From NCBI RefSeq assembly GCF_000966285.1, contig NZ_KQ031391.1:3445208-3509207 (forward strand): a stretch of 64,000 bases of DNA, given 5' to 3'. A program made the position numbers and the translations under genes. Numbering within the stretch: the stretch's first letter is position 1; every line of letters begins with the position of its first letter. The notes beneath the pieces are model-generated. The model did no database searches and was not told the DNA's origin. It saw only the letters and a list, made by a program, of their open reading frames with translations. The DNA is from Pseudofrankia sp. DC12. GTDB lineage: Bacteria > Actinomycetota > Actinomycetes > Frankiales > Frankiaceae. Shown here piece by piece: positions 7,677 to 16,500 of this stretch.

Positions 7677-10181
7677 ATGGCCGAGGCCGGCATGGTCGCC
7701 GGCGACGGCGCGGTCGGGAGCCAGCTGGTGGAACCGCTCGACGAGGACGACCCAAGCCGGCTCGGCCCGTACCTCCTGCTTGGCCGCCTGGGCCAGGGCG
7801 GAATGGGCACCGTCTACCTGGGCCGCCGGACGGGGACGGACGGCTTGGGCGTTGACGCTGGAGCGGCAGCCCAGAACCCGGAGAGTGCCGGCGCGGGCGG
7901 CGAGGACGGCGCCAGCCCGCTGGTCGCGGTCAAGATGATCAGGCCCGACCTGGCGCGGGAGCCCGAGTTCCGCGAGCGCTTCGGACGGGAGGCGACGGCG
8001 GCCCGGCGCGTAGCCCGGTTCTGCACGGCCGAGGTGCTGGACGTCGACGTCGAGTCCCGGCGGCCCTACCTGGTCACCGAGTACATCGAGGGCCGCACCC
8101 TGGCCGCGGCCGTTCGCCAGGACGGCCCGCTGCCCAGCGCCGAGGTCGAGCGGCTCGCGGTCGCGGTCGCCTCGGCGCTGACGGCGATCCACGCCGCCGG
8201 GCTGGTGCATCGAGACCTGAAACCGGGCAACATCATGCTTTCGCCGTCCGGAGCCCGGGTGATCGACTTCGGGATCGCCCGCGCGCTGGACGCCACGACG
8301 ACCTTCACCCAGGCCGGCGTTGGAACTCCGGCGTTCATGGCGCCCGAACAAGCCCTGGGGAGCGTCGTCGCGCCGCCGGCCGACGTCTATGCCTGGGGTG
8401 GCGTCGTGCTCTTCGCCGCTACCGGCCGGCTCCCGCACGGCGAAGGACCGAGCCCGGTCATCCTCTACCGGGCCGTCAACGACGAGCCTGACCTCTCCGG
8501 CCTCGAACCAGGCCTGCGCCAGCTCGTCGCCCGCGCGATGGCGAAGGACTCGGACGCCCGTCCCACGGCGCAGGAACTCCTCCTGTACCTCGTCGGCGCG
8601 AGCCCCCTCGACGGCCTGGACGAGCCGTCCACGGCGGACCTCGATTCCGCACCAGCCGACCTCGCCGAGGCGCTGGCGCTCGCCGACGAGATCGCTCGCG
8701 ACTTCGGCGACGATACCCTCGGCACCCGCGAAGCGACTGGCCCCGGCGCAGAGACCGCTCCCGGCGCCGAGACCGCACCGGAAGACGCGACCGGCCCCGG
8801 CCACGTGACTGGCTCTCGTGACGCGGCAGGTTCTCGTCACGTGACCGGCCCCGCTGGCGCGGCTGCTGTCGGCCGCGTCGCCTCGACGCGGGCCGTGACC
8901 ACCGATCCGCCTACCAGGGACGCGACCACCTTTGTCCCCTCCCATCTGCGTCCCGAGGGCGACGAATCGGCCGAAACTTCCCATCGACGTGACCCGGAGA
9001 CGGTCACCGGTGTGACGGCCCGTCGTAGGTCGGGCCGGTTGTTCGCCGGCCGGCGTGGTGCCACCGGTGGTACCGTCAACGCGACCCTGCTCGGCGAGCC
9101 GCTGGCCGGTCACACCGGTCATGTCGAGTCCGTGGCCTTCGCACCCGGCGGTGGCGAGCTAGCCTCGGCGAGCGCGGATGGCACCGTCCGTCGCTGGCGG
9201 CTGGCCGAGGACCCGGTCGGGCCCGGTACAGCGGCCCCGCTGGGCGAACCTTTGCGTGGGCATGAGGGCCGCGTTCTCGCCGTCACCTACGCTCCGGACG
9301 GGACGGCGCTTGCCACGGCGGGCGGCGACCACACGGTCCGCATCTGGCCGCTGCCGCCGGCAGCGGCCACCGGCCCGGCCACGCGCCGGTCCGGCACCGG
9401 CGGCCACGACGCCGACGGTTCCAGCGGTTCCGGCTACGGCGGCTACGGCGGCGGCAACGGCGGCGGCGGCAACGGCGGTTCGGGCCACGACGGCGACGGC
9501 TTGCCCGTGACCGGCTCCGGCCACACGGACCAGGTGACCGCGGTGGCGTTCTCCCCGCTCGGCCGGATCCTGGCGACCGCCAGCCTCGACGGGACGGCCC
9601 GGCTGTGGGAGCTGGACCCGGCGTCGTCCGGGCTGGGCGTCGTCCGCCAGCTCGGGCAGCCGCTGAGCGGTCACCAGGGGAAGGTGCTCGCCGTCGCGTT
9701 CTCACCCGACGGGGGGCTGCTGGCGACGGCTGGGACGGACCACACCGCGCTCCTGTGGGACCTGACCGCGACGGTCCCGCGCCCGGTGGGCCCTCCGCTG
9801 GCCGGTCACCGCTGGCAGGTGCAGGCTCTCGCGTTCTCGCCCGACGGACGGATACTGGTGGCCGGCGCCGGCTTCGGCGCCGTCCACCTCTGGGATGTGG
9901 CCGAGCCGGCCCAGCCGTACCCGCTGGCCCAGGTCACCAGCAGGGGCAACGGGCAGATCCGTTCGGTCGCTCTCAGCGCGGACGGCCGCACGCTGGCCGC
10001 CGCGGGTGGCATCGGCGCCGCCGTCCAGCTGTGGATGATCGAGGGCCTCGGTACCCCGCAACCGCTCGGGCCGCTGGCCACCGGCCACGTTGGCACCGTC
10101 CGCGCGCTGGCCTTCTCCCCGACGACCGAGACCCTCGCCACGGCGGGCGACAACACCGTCCGGCTCTGGCAACCGAGCTGA
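7677..10181 (+). CDS. Soluble Ser/Thr protein kinase with C-terminal WD40 propeller
   Basis: An 834-residue Hanks-type kinase fused to a beta-propeller. Kinase landmarks are the Gly-rich loop GRLGQGGMGTVY (36-47), catalytic Lys in VAVKMIR (about 86), HRDLKPGN (178-185) and DFG (197-199). About 28 Gly/Ala-rich residues are inserted between the Gly-rich loop and the lysine strand. After the kinase comes a low-complexity linker with repeated ATGPG/AETAPG motifs (about 355-390), then seven WD40 repeats (about 475-834), a full propeller; a Gly/Ser/Tyr-rich loop interrupts it after repeat two. No transmembrane helix is apparent, so the kinase should be cytoplasmic with the propeller as scaffold. 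ATG 7677 has GAAGG upstream. Targets unknown. Confidence 0.9.
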   Translation: MAEAGMVAGDGAVGSQLVEPLDEDDPSRLGPYLLLGRLGQGGMGTVYLGRRTGTDGLGVDAGAAAQNPESAGAGGEDGASPLVAVKMIRPDLAREPEFRERFGREATAARRVARFCTAEVLDVDVESRRPYLVTEYIEGRTLAAAVRQDGPLPSAEVERLAVAVASALTAIHAAGLVHRDLKPGNIMLSPSGARVIDFGIARALDATTTFTQAGVGTPAFMAPEQALGSVVAPPADVYAWGGVVLFAATGRLPHGEGPSPVILYRAVNDEPDLSGLEPGLRQLVARAMAKDSDARPTAQELLLYLVGASPLDGLDEPSTADLDSAPADLAEALALADEIARDFGDDTLGTREATGPGAETAPGAETAPEDATGPGHVTGSRDAAGSRHVTGPAGAAAVGRVASTRAVTTDPPTRDATTFVPSHLRPEGDESAETSHRRDPETVTGVTARRRSGRLFAGRRGATGGTVNATLLGEPLAGHTGHVESVAFAPGGGELASASADGTVRRWRLAEDPVGPGTAAPLGEPLRGHEGRVLAVTYAPDGTALATAGGDHTVRIWPLPPAAATGPATRRSGTGGHDADGSSGSGYGGYGGGNGGGGNGGSGHDGDGLPVTGSGHTDQVTAVAFSPLGRILATASLDGTARLWELDPASSGLGVVRQLGQPLSGHQGKVLAVAFSPDGGLLATAGTDHTALLWDLTATVPRPVGPPLAGHRWQVQALAFSPDGRILVAGAGFGAVHLWDVAEPAQPYPLAQVTSRGNGQIRSVALSADGRTLAAAGGIGAAVQLWMIEGLGTPQPLGPLATGHVGTVRALAFSPTTETLATAGDNTVRLWQPS

Positions 10182-10517
10182 TCTCTCCCGCGCGGCCGCC
10201 CCGACGGCTCGCCGTCATACCCGCTGGTCGTGGGTGTCGACGTTGCTACGAGCCGCACGTCCGACTCGTGTCCGGAGGCTGGCCGTCAGGGTGAGGCCGG
10301 CCACAGAGGCCGCCCGGGGCAGCGGATACGCTGGTGGGCAGCGCGCCGCCGGACCGAGGCGAGCGCCCACGCGTACTGGCGGCCTCGCGCCGGTGAACCC
10401 TCCGAGGCAGGTGCGCGTCCGTCCGCGAGTGCGGCGACCTGGCCCGCGCGAACCCGCGCCCGCTGTGGAGCCCGCCCCGCGTTCGTACCGCCGTCGAAGG
10501 TCGGAGAGGTTACGAAG
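10182..10517. other. Intergenic region upstream of ilvD
   Basis: 336 bases without a supported gene. A short hairpin GACGGC/GCCGTC near 10203-10216 may end the kinase transcript. I looked for a leader peptide rich in Leu/Val/Ile codons, as in attenuated branched-chain operons, and saw none. Confidence 0.5.
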
Positions 10518-12371
10518 ATGCCCGCACTGCGTTCCCGTACGACCACCCATGGCCGGAACATGGCCGGTGCCCGCGCGCTCTGGCGGGCGACCGGAATGAC
10601 CGAGGACGACTTCGGCAAGCCGATCGTGGCGATCGCCAACAGCTTCACCCAGTTCGTCCCCGGTCATGTGCACCTGAAGGACCTGGGCCAGCTGGTCGGC
10701 GACTCGATCGCGGCCGCCGGCGGCGTCGGGCGTGAGTTCAACACGATCGCCGTCGACGACGGCATCGCGATGGGCCACGGCGGCATGCTCTACTCGCTGC
10801 CGTCGCGGGAGATCATCGCCGACAGCGTCGAGTACATGGTCAACGCGCACTGCGCGGACGCGCTGGTCTGCATCTCCAACTGCGACAAGATCACGCCGGG
10901 CATGCTGCTGGCCGCGCTGCGCCTGAACATCCCGACCGTGTTCGTCTCCGGCGGGGCTATGGAGTCCGGCAACGCGGTGGTCCAGAACGGCACCGTGCAC
11001 TCCCGGCTCGACCTGATCGACGCGATGTCGGCCGCCGTCAACCCGGCTGTCTCCGACGCCGACCTCGGGATCATCGAGCGGTCCGCCTGCCCGACCTGTG
11101 GGTCCTGCTCCGGCATGTTCACGGCGAACTCGATGAACTGCCTGACCGAGGCGATCGGCCTCTCGCTGCCGGGCAACGGCTCGACGCTGGCGACCGCCGC
11201 GGCCCGCAGGGAGCTGTTCGTCGAGGCCGGGCGGCTCGTCGTCGACCTGGCCCGCCGGTACTACGAGAAGGACGACGAGGGCGTGCTGCCGCGCTCGATC
11301 GCGACCGCCGCCGCGTTCCGCAACGCGTTCGCCGTCGACGTCGCGATGGGCGGCTCGACGAACACGGTGCTGCACCTGCTCGCCGCCGCGGTCGAGTCCG
11401 AGGTGCCGGTCACCCTGCACGACATCGACGAGATCTCCCGCCGGGTGCCGAACCTGTGCAAGGTCGCGCCGAGCTCGACGAAGTACTACATGGAGGACGT
11501 GCACCGCGCTGGTGGCATCCCGGCGATCCTCGGCGAGCTGGACCGGGCCGGGCTGCTTGACCGCGGCGTGCACAGCGTGCACTCGGCCAGCCTGCGGGAG
11601 CACCTGGACCGGTGGGACATCCGCGCCGCGAGCCCGGCGCCGGACGCCGTCGAGCTGTTCCACGCCGCGCCGGGCGGGGTGCGCACCGTCGAGCCGTTCA
11701 GCTCGACCAACCGCTGGGACACCCTCGATACCGACGCCGAGAACGGCTGTATCCGGTCCGTCGAGCACGCCTACTCGGCCGAGGGTGGCCTGGCCGTGCT
11801 GCACGGCAACCTGGCCGACGACGGCGCGGTGGTCAAGACCGCCGGCGTCCCGGAGGACCAGTGGGTGTTCGCCGGTCCGGCGATCGTCGTCGAAAGCCAG
11901 GAGGAGGCCGTCGAGGCGATCCTCGGCAACCGGGTCAAGCCGGGTGACGTGGTCGTCGTCCGCTACGAGGGGCCGCGCGGCGGCCCGGGTATGCAGGAGA
12001 TGCTCTACCCGACCGCCTACCTGAAGGGCCGCGGCCTCGGGCCGAAGTGCGCGCTGATCACCGACGGGCGGTTCTCCGGTGGCAGCTCGGGCCTGTCGAT
12101 CGGGCATGTCTCGCCGGAGGCGGCGCACGGCGGCACGATCGCGCTGGTCCGCGACGGCGACCGGATCGAGATCGACATCCCCGCCCGGCGGATCGAGCTG
12201 ATGGTTCCCGAAGCCGAGCTCGCCGCCCGCCGCGCCGAGCTGGAGGCGGGCCACGGCTATCGCCCCGTGAACCGTGAGCGCACGGTCTCCGCCGCGCTGC
12301 GCGCCTACGCCGCCATGGCGACGTCGGCCGCGACGGGCGCCGCCCGGGACATCAGCCTGCTCGGCGGCTGA
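10518..12371 (+). CDS. ilvD: Dihydroxy-acid dehydratase
   Basis: Iron-sulphur enzyme that dehydrates 2,3-dihydroxy-isovalerate and 2,3-dihydroxy-3-methylvalerate to the 2-oxoacid precursors of valine and isoleucine. The 617-residue product matches the E. coli-length subgroup. It shows [11 protein letters not shown] (about 128-138) and [17 protein letters not shown] (about 193-209), holding the cluster cysteines, and the C-terminal [16 protein letters not shown]. Start ATG 10518 is preceded by GAGAGG at 10504-10509. It stands alone; ilvB, ilvC and ilvE are not in the window. The branched-chain oxoacid dehydrogenase at 51-56 kb degrades the same class of oxoacids. Confidence 0.95.
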   Translation: MPALRSRTTTHGRNMAGARALWRATGMTEDDFGKPIVAIANSFTQFVPGHVHLKDLGQLVGDSIAAAGGVGREFNTIAVDDGIAMGHGGMLYSLPSREIIADSVEYMVNAHCADALVCISNCDKITPGMLLAALRLNIPTVFVSGGAMESGNAVVQNGTVHSRLDLIDAMSAAVNPAVSDADLGIIERSACPTCGSCSGMFTANSMNCLTEAIGLSLPGNGSTLATAAARRELFVEAGRLVVDLARRYYEKDDEGVLPRSIATAAAFRNAFAVDVAMGGSTNTVLHLLAAAVESEVPVTLHDIDEISRRVPNLCKVAPSSTKYYMEDVHRAGGIPAILGELDRAGLLDRGVHSVHSASLREHLDRWDIRAASPAPDAVELFHAAPGGVRTVEPFSSTNRWDTLDTDAENGCIRSVEHAYSAEGGLAVLHGNLADDGAVVKTAGVPEDQWVFAGPAIVVESQEEAVEAILGNRVKPGDVVVVRYEGPRGGPGMQEMLYPTAYLKGRGLGPKCALITDGRFSGGSSGLSIGHVSPEAAHGGTIALVRDGDRIEIDIPARRIELMVPEAELAARRAELEAGHGYRPVNRERTVSAALRAYAAMATSAATGAARDISLLGG

Positions 12372-12419
12372 CGCCCGGCGCCGTCCCGGCGGTTTCGCCG
12401 CAGGGTGGCCTGACGGACG

Positions 12420-12456
12420 AAGCCCGGTCCGTGACCACTGGTCGCGGACCGGGCTT
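12420..12456. terminator. Bidirectional terminator between ilvD and egtD
   Basis: Arms AAGCCCGGTCCG (12420-12431) and its exact complement (12445-12456); the intervening 13 bases form a further five-pair stem (GACCA/TGGTC). It lies between two convergent stops (12371 and 12473). Confidence 0.75.
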
Positions 12457-12472
12457 GGCCGTTCTGACCGGG

Positions 12473-13675
12473 CTAGGCGGCGACGGCGAGTGAGAGGGCG
12501 AAGTCGCCGTCGGGGCCGGTCCACCACTGGGCGAGGCGCCAACCGGCGGCACCGAGCTCGCGCTCGACCGTCGCACGGTCGAACTTGGCGCTGATCTCGG
12601 TGCGGATCTCCTCGCCCTCGGCGAACTCGACGGTCAGGTCGAGGGCCGTCACCTTCACCGTCTGCGCCTTGACCGCGCGCAGCCGCATCTCGACCCACCT
12701 GTTCGCCGCGTCCCAGCGGGCGACGTGGGCGAATCCGCGCAGGTCGAAGTCCGCGCCCAGCTCCCGGTTGAGCACGGTCAGCAGGTTGCGGTTGAAGGCC
12801 GCGGTCACCCCGGCGCTGTCGTCGTAGGCGGCGACCAGGCGGGCCGGCTCCTTGACCAGGTCGGTGCCGAGCAGCAGGGCCTGGGCCCGGCCGCCGTGCC
12901 CCCGGGACCCGTTCGCCTGGTCGCGCCCGGAACGCAGCTCGGTCAGCAGCGCCGCCCGCTCGGGCGGGCGCAGGTTACCGATCGTGCCCCCGAGGAACGC
13001 CACGAGGGTCCCGCCGGCTGGCTGGGCGGGCAGCAGGCCCAGATGCTGGCGGAAGTCGCCGACGACGGCGTGCACCGCGAGCCCCGGGTGGGCGGCGCGG
13101 GCGGCGGCGCCGGCGCGGGAGAGCGCCTCGGCATCGACGTCGAACGGGATGAACCGCCGCAGGCGACCGGCGCCGGCGAGCCCGGCCAGCAGCAGGCGCG
13201 TCTTCTCCGAGGCCCCCGAGCCCAGCTCCACCAGGGTGTCGACGCCGCCCGGGACCGCGGTCTCGAGCTCGGCGGCCAGCTGCGCCGCGTGCGCGGCGAG
13301 GACCGCCCGCTCGGCCCTGGTCTGGTAGTACTCCGGAAGCTCGGTGATCTTGCCGAACAGCATGCTGCCCGTGGCGTCGTAGAACCAGGTGGGTGGGAGT
13401 TCCTTGGGCGTGGCGGCCAGGCCGCGGCGGACGTCCGCCGCGAGTGCCGCCGTCCGCTGCGCATCGGTCAGGTGTCGCTCGATCGTCATACCGCCGCGGG
13501 CCTTCAACAGGGCGGCCACATCGGCCGGAGTAGGAGTGCGCGTGGCCCGCCCCTGGCTGGCGGTGTGCGCGGCCTGCTCCTGGCCAGGGGTGTGCGCGGC
13601 CCGTTCTTGGCCAGAGATGACCGCGTCCGGGGACTGGACCGTGTCCGCCCCCGGTGTCGGTGTCCTCGAAGTCAT
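12473..13675 (-). CDS. egtD: L-histidine N-alpha-methyltransferase EgtD
   Basis: SAM-dependent enzyme that trimethylates the alpha-amino group of histidine to hercynine, the first committed step of ergothioneine synthesis. Family signatures are LPPTWFYDATGSMLFGKITELPEYY (seen from about residue 92), the SAM-site ELGSGASEKTRLLL (about 148-161), FLGGTIGN and AYDDSAGVTAAFNRNLL. At 400 residues it is longer than mycobacterial EgtD because of about 60 N-terminal residues with imperfect (R/Q)AAHT repeats. The GTCATACGGAC region shows a good site (GGAGGG) just before ATG 13675, favouring the long form; an internal ATG at 13489 would give a classical N-terminus. Last gene of egtA-B-C-D, 14 bases after egtC. 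Confidence 0.93.
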   Translation of the reverse strand: MTSRTPTPGADTVQSPDAVISGQERAAHTPGQEQAAHTASQGRATRTPTPADVAALLKARGGMTIERHLTDAQRTAALAADVRRGLAATPKELPPTWFYDATGSMLFGKITELPEYYQTRAERAVLAAHAAQLAAELETAVPGGVDTLVELGSGASEKTRLLLAGLAGAGRLRRFIPFDVDAEALSRAGAAARAAHPGLAVHAVVGDFRQHLGLLPAQPAGGTLVAFLGGTIGNLRPPERAALLTELRSGRDQANGSRGHGGRAQALLLGTDLVKEPARLVAAYDDSAGVTAAFNRNLLTVLNRELGADFDLRGFAHVARWDAANRWVEMRLRAVKAQTVKVTALDLTVEFAEGEEIRTEISAKFDRATVERELGAAGWRLAQWWTGPDGDFALSLAVAA

Positions 13676-13689
13676 ACGGACGCCCTCCG

Positions 13690-14667
13690 TCAGGTAGTGA
13701 ACCCAGAGTAATCGTCCTGCGAGATCAAATTACTTACAGTTACTTTGCGTGTGTCGGCTACGAGCAGGCGGTGGTTCGGGACTTCCACCCAGACGTCCGT
13801 TCCGCTGTCTGAGTGCCCTTCGGTCGCTGAGTGCCCTTCGGTCGCTGAGTGCCCTTCGGTCGCAGGGTGCCCTTCGCTGCCGGATTCGGCGCCGTCTGGG
13901 CCCGGCCACGCGAGTACCGCGTCATCGCGGCTCTGCCGCGGGACGGGGGCTGTGGGGGCGTCGTCGTCCGGCTCGCTGGCGACCAGCACTCCGGCCTGGG
14001 TGACCCGATACCAGAGCGTGTCGTTCCAGGTCGTCGCGACCACCTGCCGCCCGTCGGTGACGAGGAGGTTGAGCCGGCTCGCCGGCTGCTGGCCGGCGTC
14101 CGCCGCCGCCCGGCTCGCCGCCCGGCTCGCCGCCCGCGCGGACGCCTTCTCGCCGACCGTCGTCACCACCTCCGCCACCGCCTCCGCCAGCCCGGCTCCG
14201 GCCAGCGTCCGTTCCCACACCAGCGCGGCCAGCAGCGCCGAGTCGCACCGCGAGTCCGGTGCCGGGGCGTCCGGCCTCCCGGCCAGCAGGCCGAGCAGGA
14301 CGTCGACGCTCACTCGGCCGTTGTGGCTCAGCAGCAGCGGTCCGTGGGTGAAGGGCGCGGTCGAGCTCTCCTCGATCGGCATGCCCACGGTCGCGTCGCG
14401 TACCGCGGCGAGGACGCAGCCCGAGGCGACCACGCCGGCGAACGACGCGAAGGAGGCGTCGGTCCACATCGGCACAGCCCTGCGGTAGCGGGCCGGCGCG
14501 GGCCGGGAGCCCGGCGCGTACCAGCCGACCCCGAACCCGTCGGCGTTGACCCGGCCGTATCGCTGCTGGCGAGGCGCCCAGGACTGTTGCAACAGCCCGG
14601 ACGGCCGGGCGAGGAGCAGCTCGTCGAGGGTGCGGTCAACACCGAGCCAGGCGAGGTGTCTGCACAT
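13690..14667 (-). CDS. egtC: Ergothioneine amidohydrolase EgtC
   Basis: Class II glutamine-amidotransferase-fold hydrolase that removes the glutamate from the gamma-glutamyl hercynyl-cysteine sulfoxide intermediate. The 325-residue product begins MCRHLAWLG, placing the catalytic Cys at position 2 after Met removal, followed by NADGFGVGWY and a LSHNGRVS motif typical of the N-terminal nucleophile fold. Near the C-terminus (about 268-285) is an EGHSAT hexapeptide repeat encoded by an 18-base tandem repeat, absent from the family consensus as I know it. Between egtB (89 bases upstream) and egtD. Confidence 0.9.
   Translation of the reverse strand: MCRHLAWLGVDRTLDELLLARPSGLLQQSWAPRQQRYGRVNADGFGVGWYAPGSRPAPARYRRAVPMWTDASFASFAGVVASGCVLAAVRDATVGMPIEESSTAPFTHGPLLLSHNGRVSVDVLLGLLAGRPDAPAPDSRCDSALLAALVWERTLAGAGLAEAVAEVVTTVGEKASARAASRAASRAAADAGQQPASRLNLLVTDGRQVVATTWNDTLWYRVTQAGVLVASEPDDDAPTAPVPRQSRDDAVLAWPGPDGAESGSEGHPATEGHSATEGHSATEGHSDSGTDVWVEVPNHRLLVADTRKVTVSNLISQDDYSGFTT
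13811..13864. repeat. 18-bp in-frame tandem repeat in egtC (3 copies)
   Basis: Three identical GAGTGCCCTTCGGTCGCT units at 13811-13828, 13829-13846 and 13847-13864 (last bases slightly diverged), followed by a partial unit. Read on the minus strand each unit encodes one EGHSAT hexapeptide, so copy-number change would keep the frame. Confidence 0.85.
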
Positions 14668-14756
14668 GTGGTCGGCCCTTCACTCGGCACGGGTACGAGG
14701 CGCCTCCGGGGCGCGTCCAGACCGGACCACCCGGATCGGCGTGGACAGCTGGTCGG

Positions 14757-16289
14757 TCAGTCCGCGTCCCGGGCCAGTCGGAAGCCGGCGAAGATCTGCC
14801 GGCGGATCGGGTGATCCCAGTTGCGGAACGTGGCCCTGGCCGCGCTCGGGTCGGCGGCCCAGGAGCCCCCTCGCAGCACCCGGTAGCTCTTGAACTGTTG
14901 GTCCGGGTCGGAGTCGGCCCCGCCGGCTTCGCCGGGGCCACGGAAGAAGACCTCGCTGTACTCCCGGTACGGGAAGGAGGCGAAGCCCGGGTACGCGGTG
15001 AAGCCGCTCGCCGTCCACTCCCAGACGTCGCCGATGAGCTGCTCGACTCCGCTCGCGCTCGCGCCGGCCGGGTAGGCGCCGAGGGGCGCCGGCCGGGCGG
15101 CGCGATGGCCCAGGTTCGCGTGCGCCGCCGTCGGCGGTTCGTCGCCCCACGGGAAGCGACGCGACCGGCCGGACGCCGGGTCGTGGGCGCACGCCTTCTC
15201 CCACTCGGCCTCGGTCGGCAGCCGCCGCCCGGCCCAACGGGCGTGCGCCTCGGCCTCGTACCAGCAGACGTGCTGCACCGGCTCGTCGAGCGGGAGCGCC
15301 TCGTCCCGGCCGAACCGGCGGCGCGACCAGCCGCCCGCGCCGTCGCGGCGCCAGAACAGCGGGGCTTCCAGCCGCTCGCGGCATCGCCACGCCCAGCCAG
15401 CCGGTGACCAGAGCCGTTCGTCGTCGTAGCCGCCGTCGTCGAGGAACGCCAGATGCGCCCGGTTCGAGACGGGTAGCCGGTCGATCCGGAAGGCCGGTAC
15501 GACGACCCGGTGGGCCGGGCGCTCGTTGTCGTAGGCCCATGGGTCGGTGCTGGTGCCCATCGTGAACGGCCCGGCGGGTACGAGGACCTCACCGCCGGCC
15601 GGCCGGCCGGCAGGCAGCTCCACGCCCTCGTCGACCAGCGGGCCTGGGTCCGGCTGGGCCAGGGTCGCGGTCGCCAGCTGCAGCGTCGCGAGCAGCGTCT
15701 CGTCGTGCTGGTGCTCGTGCTGGACGACCATGCCGTAGACGAACCCGCCCGTCAGCAGGCGCGTGACCTGATCCTCCCGCTCGCCGGTGGGTGGGCCCGG
15801 GACGGTGACGCCTCCGTCGAGGGCACGGGGGGCCAGGGTGGCCATGGCGTCCAGGACCCGGGCGCGGACGTCGGCGATGTAGCCACGCGCGCGGTCCGGG
15901 GGCAGCAGCGGGAGAGCCGGCCGGTCGGCCCGCGGGTGGCGGAAGGCGTCGTACAGGTCGTCGATGCCCGGCAGGACCGGGTCGGCGCCGGTCAGCGCGC
16001 GAAGCAGCCAGAGCTCCTCGTAGTTGCCGATGTGCGCCAGGTCCCAGACCAGCGGCGACATCAAGGGGGAGTGCTGGCGCACGAGCAGGGCGTCGTCGAG
16101 GTCCGTATACGTCAGCGTCCGGCGCCGGCTGCGATCGAGGGCCTCGGCCCATCCAGCGGGGTCGGCCGGTACGGGCGCCGGGTGGAATCCGCCGGCGGTC
16201 GGTCCGGCGGGGAAGCCCGTTGTCTGAGCAGCGGCCGCTGGTTCGGCCGTCGTTGGTCCACGGCGTGGCGACGCCGCCGATCCCGCCAT
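14757..16289 (-). CDS. egtB: Hercynine oxygenase EgtB
   Basis: Non-haem iron sulfoxide synthase joining gamma-glutamylcysteine to hercynine with oxygen. Domains: N-terminal DinB-like iron-binding region with His in WDLAHIGN and the HEHQH motif (i and i+4 histidines) that together supply the three-histidine iron site, and a C-terminal FGE/sulfatase-modifying-like domain ([56 protein letters not shown]). I place the start at ATG 16289, where GGACGGAG lies six bases upstream; the frame continues to 16382, which would add 31 residues. Downstream of egtA with a 211-base gap, upstream of egtC. Confidence 0.92.
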   Translation of the reverse strand: MAGSAASPRRGPTTAEPAAAAQTTGFPAGPTAGGFHPAPVPADPAGWAEALDRSRRRTLTYTDLDDALLVRQHSPLMSPLVWDLAHIGNYEELWLLRALTGADPVLPGIDDLYDAFRHPRADRPALPLLPPDRARGYIADVRARVLDAMATLAPRALDGGVTVPGPPTGEREDQVTRLLTGGFVYGMVVQHEHQHDETLLATLQLATATLAQPDPGPLVDEGVELPAGRPAGGEVLVPAGPFTMGTSTDPWAYDNERPAHRVVVPAFRIDRLPVSNRAHLAFLDDGGYDDERLWSPAGWAWRCRERLEAPLFWRRDGAGGWSRRRFGRDEALPLDEPVQHVCWYEAEAHARWAGRRLPTEAEWEKACAHDPASGRSRRFPWGDEPPTAAHANLGHRAARPAPLGAYPAGASASGVEQLIGDVWEWTASGFTAYPGFASFPYREYSEVFFRGPGEAGGADSDPDQQFKSYRVLRGGSWAADPSAARATFRNWDHPIRRQIFAGFRLARDAD

Positions 16290-16500
16290 CTGCATCTCCG
16301 TCCGACAGGGACCGGTCCTGCCTGCTGGTCGCCAGGGGGTCTTTTCGTGGCTCTCGACCGGTCGCGGGTCCGCTTCGGGCATCCACCGCCCTACGGACGC
16401 CCGTGATCAGCTAAACACCGCGAACTTCTGCTTCATCCTTGATGTGACCAGATTCTGGAAAGTTGACAGAGACCGATCTCGGCGCCGAGCCGCCGGTTCC

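Noticed and set aside
10182-10517. Leader peptide or attenuator for ilvD
   Set aside because: No short frame with clustered Leu/Ile/Val codons and no terminator/antiterminator pair visible.
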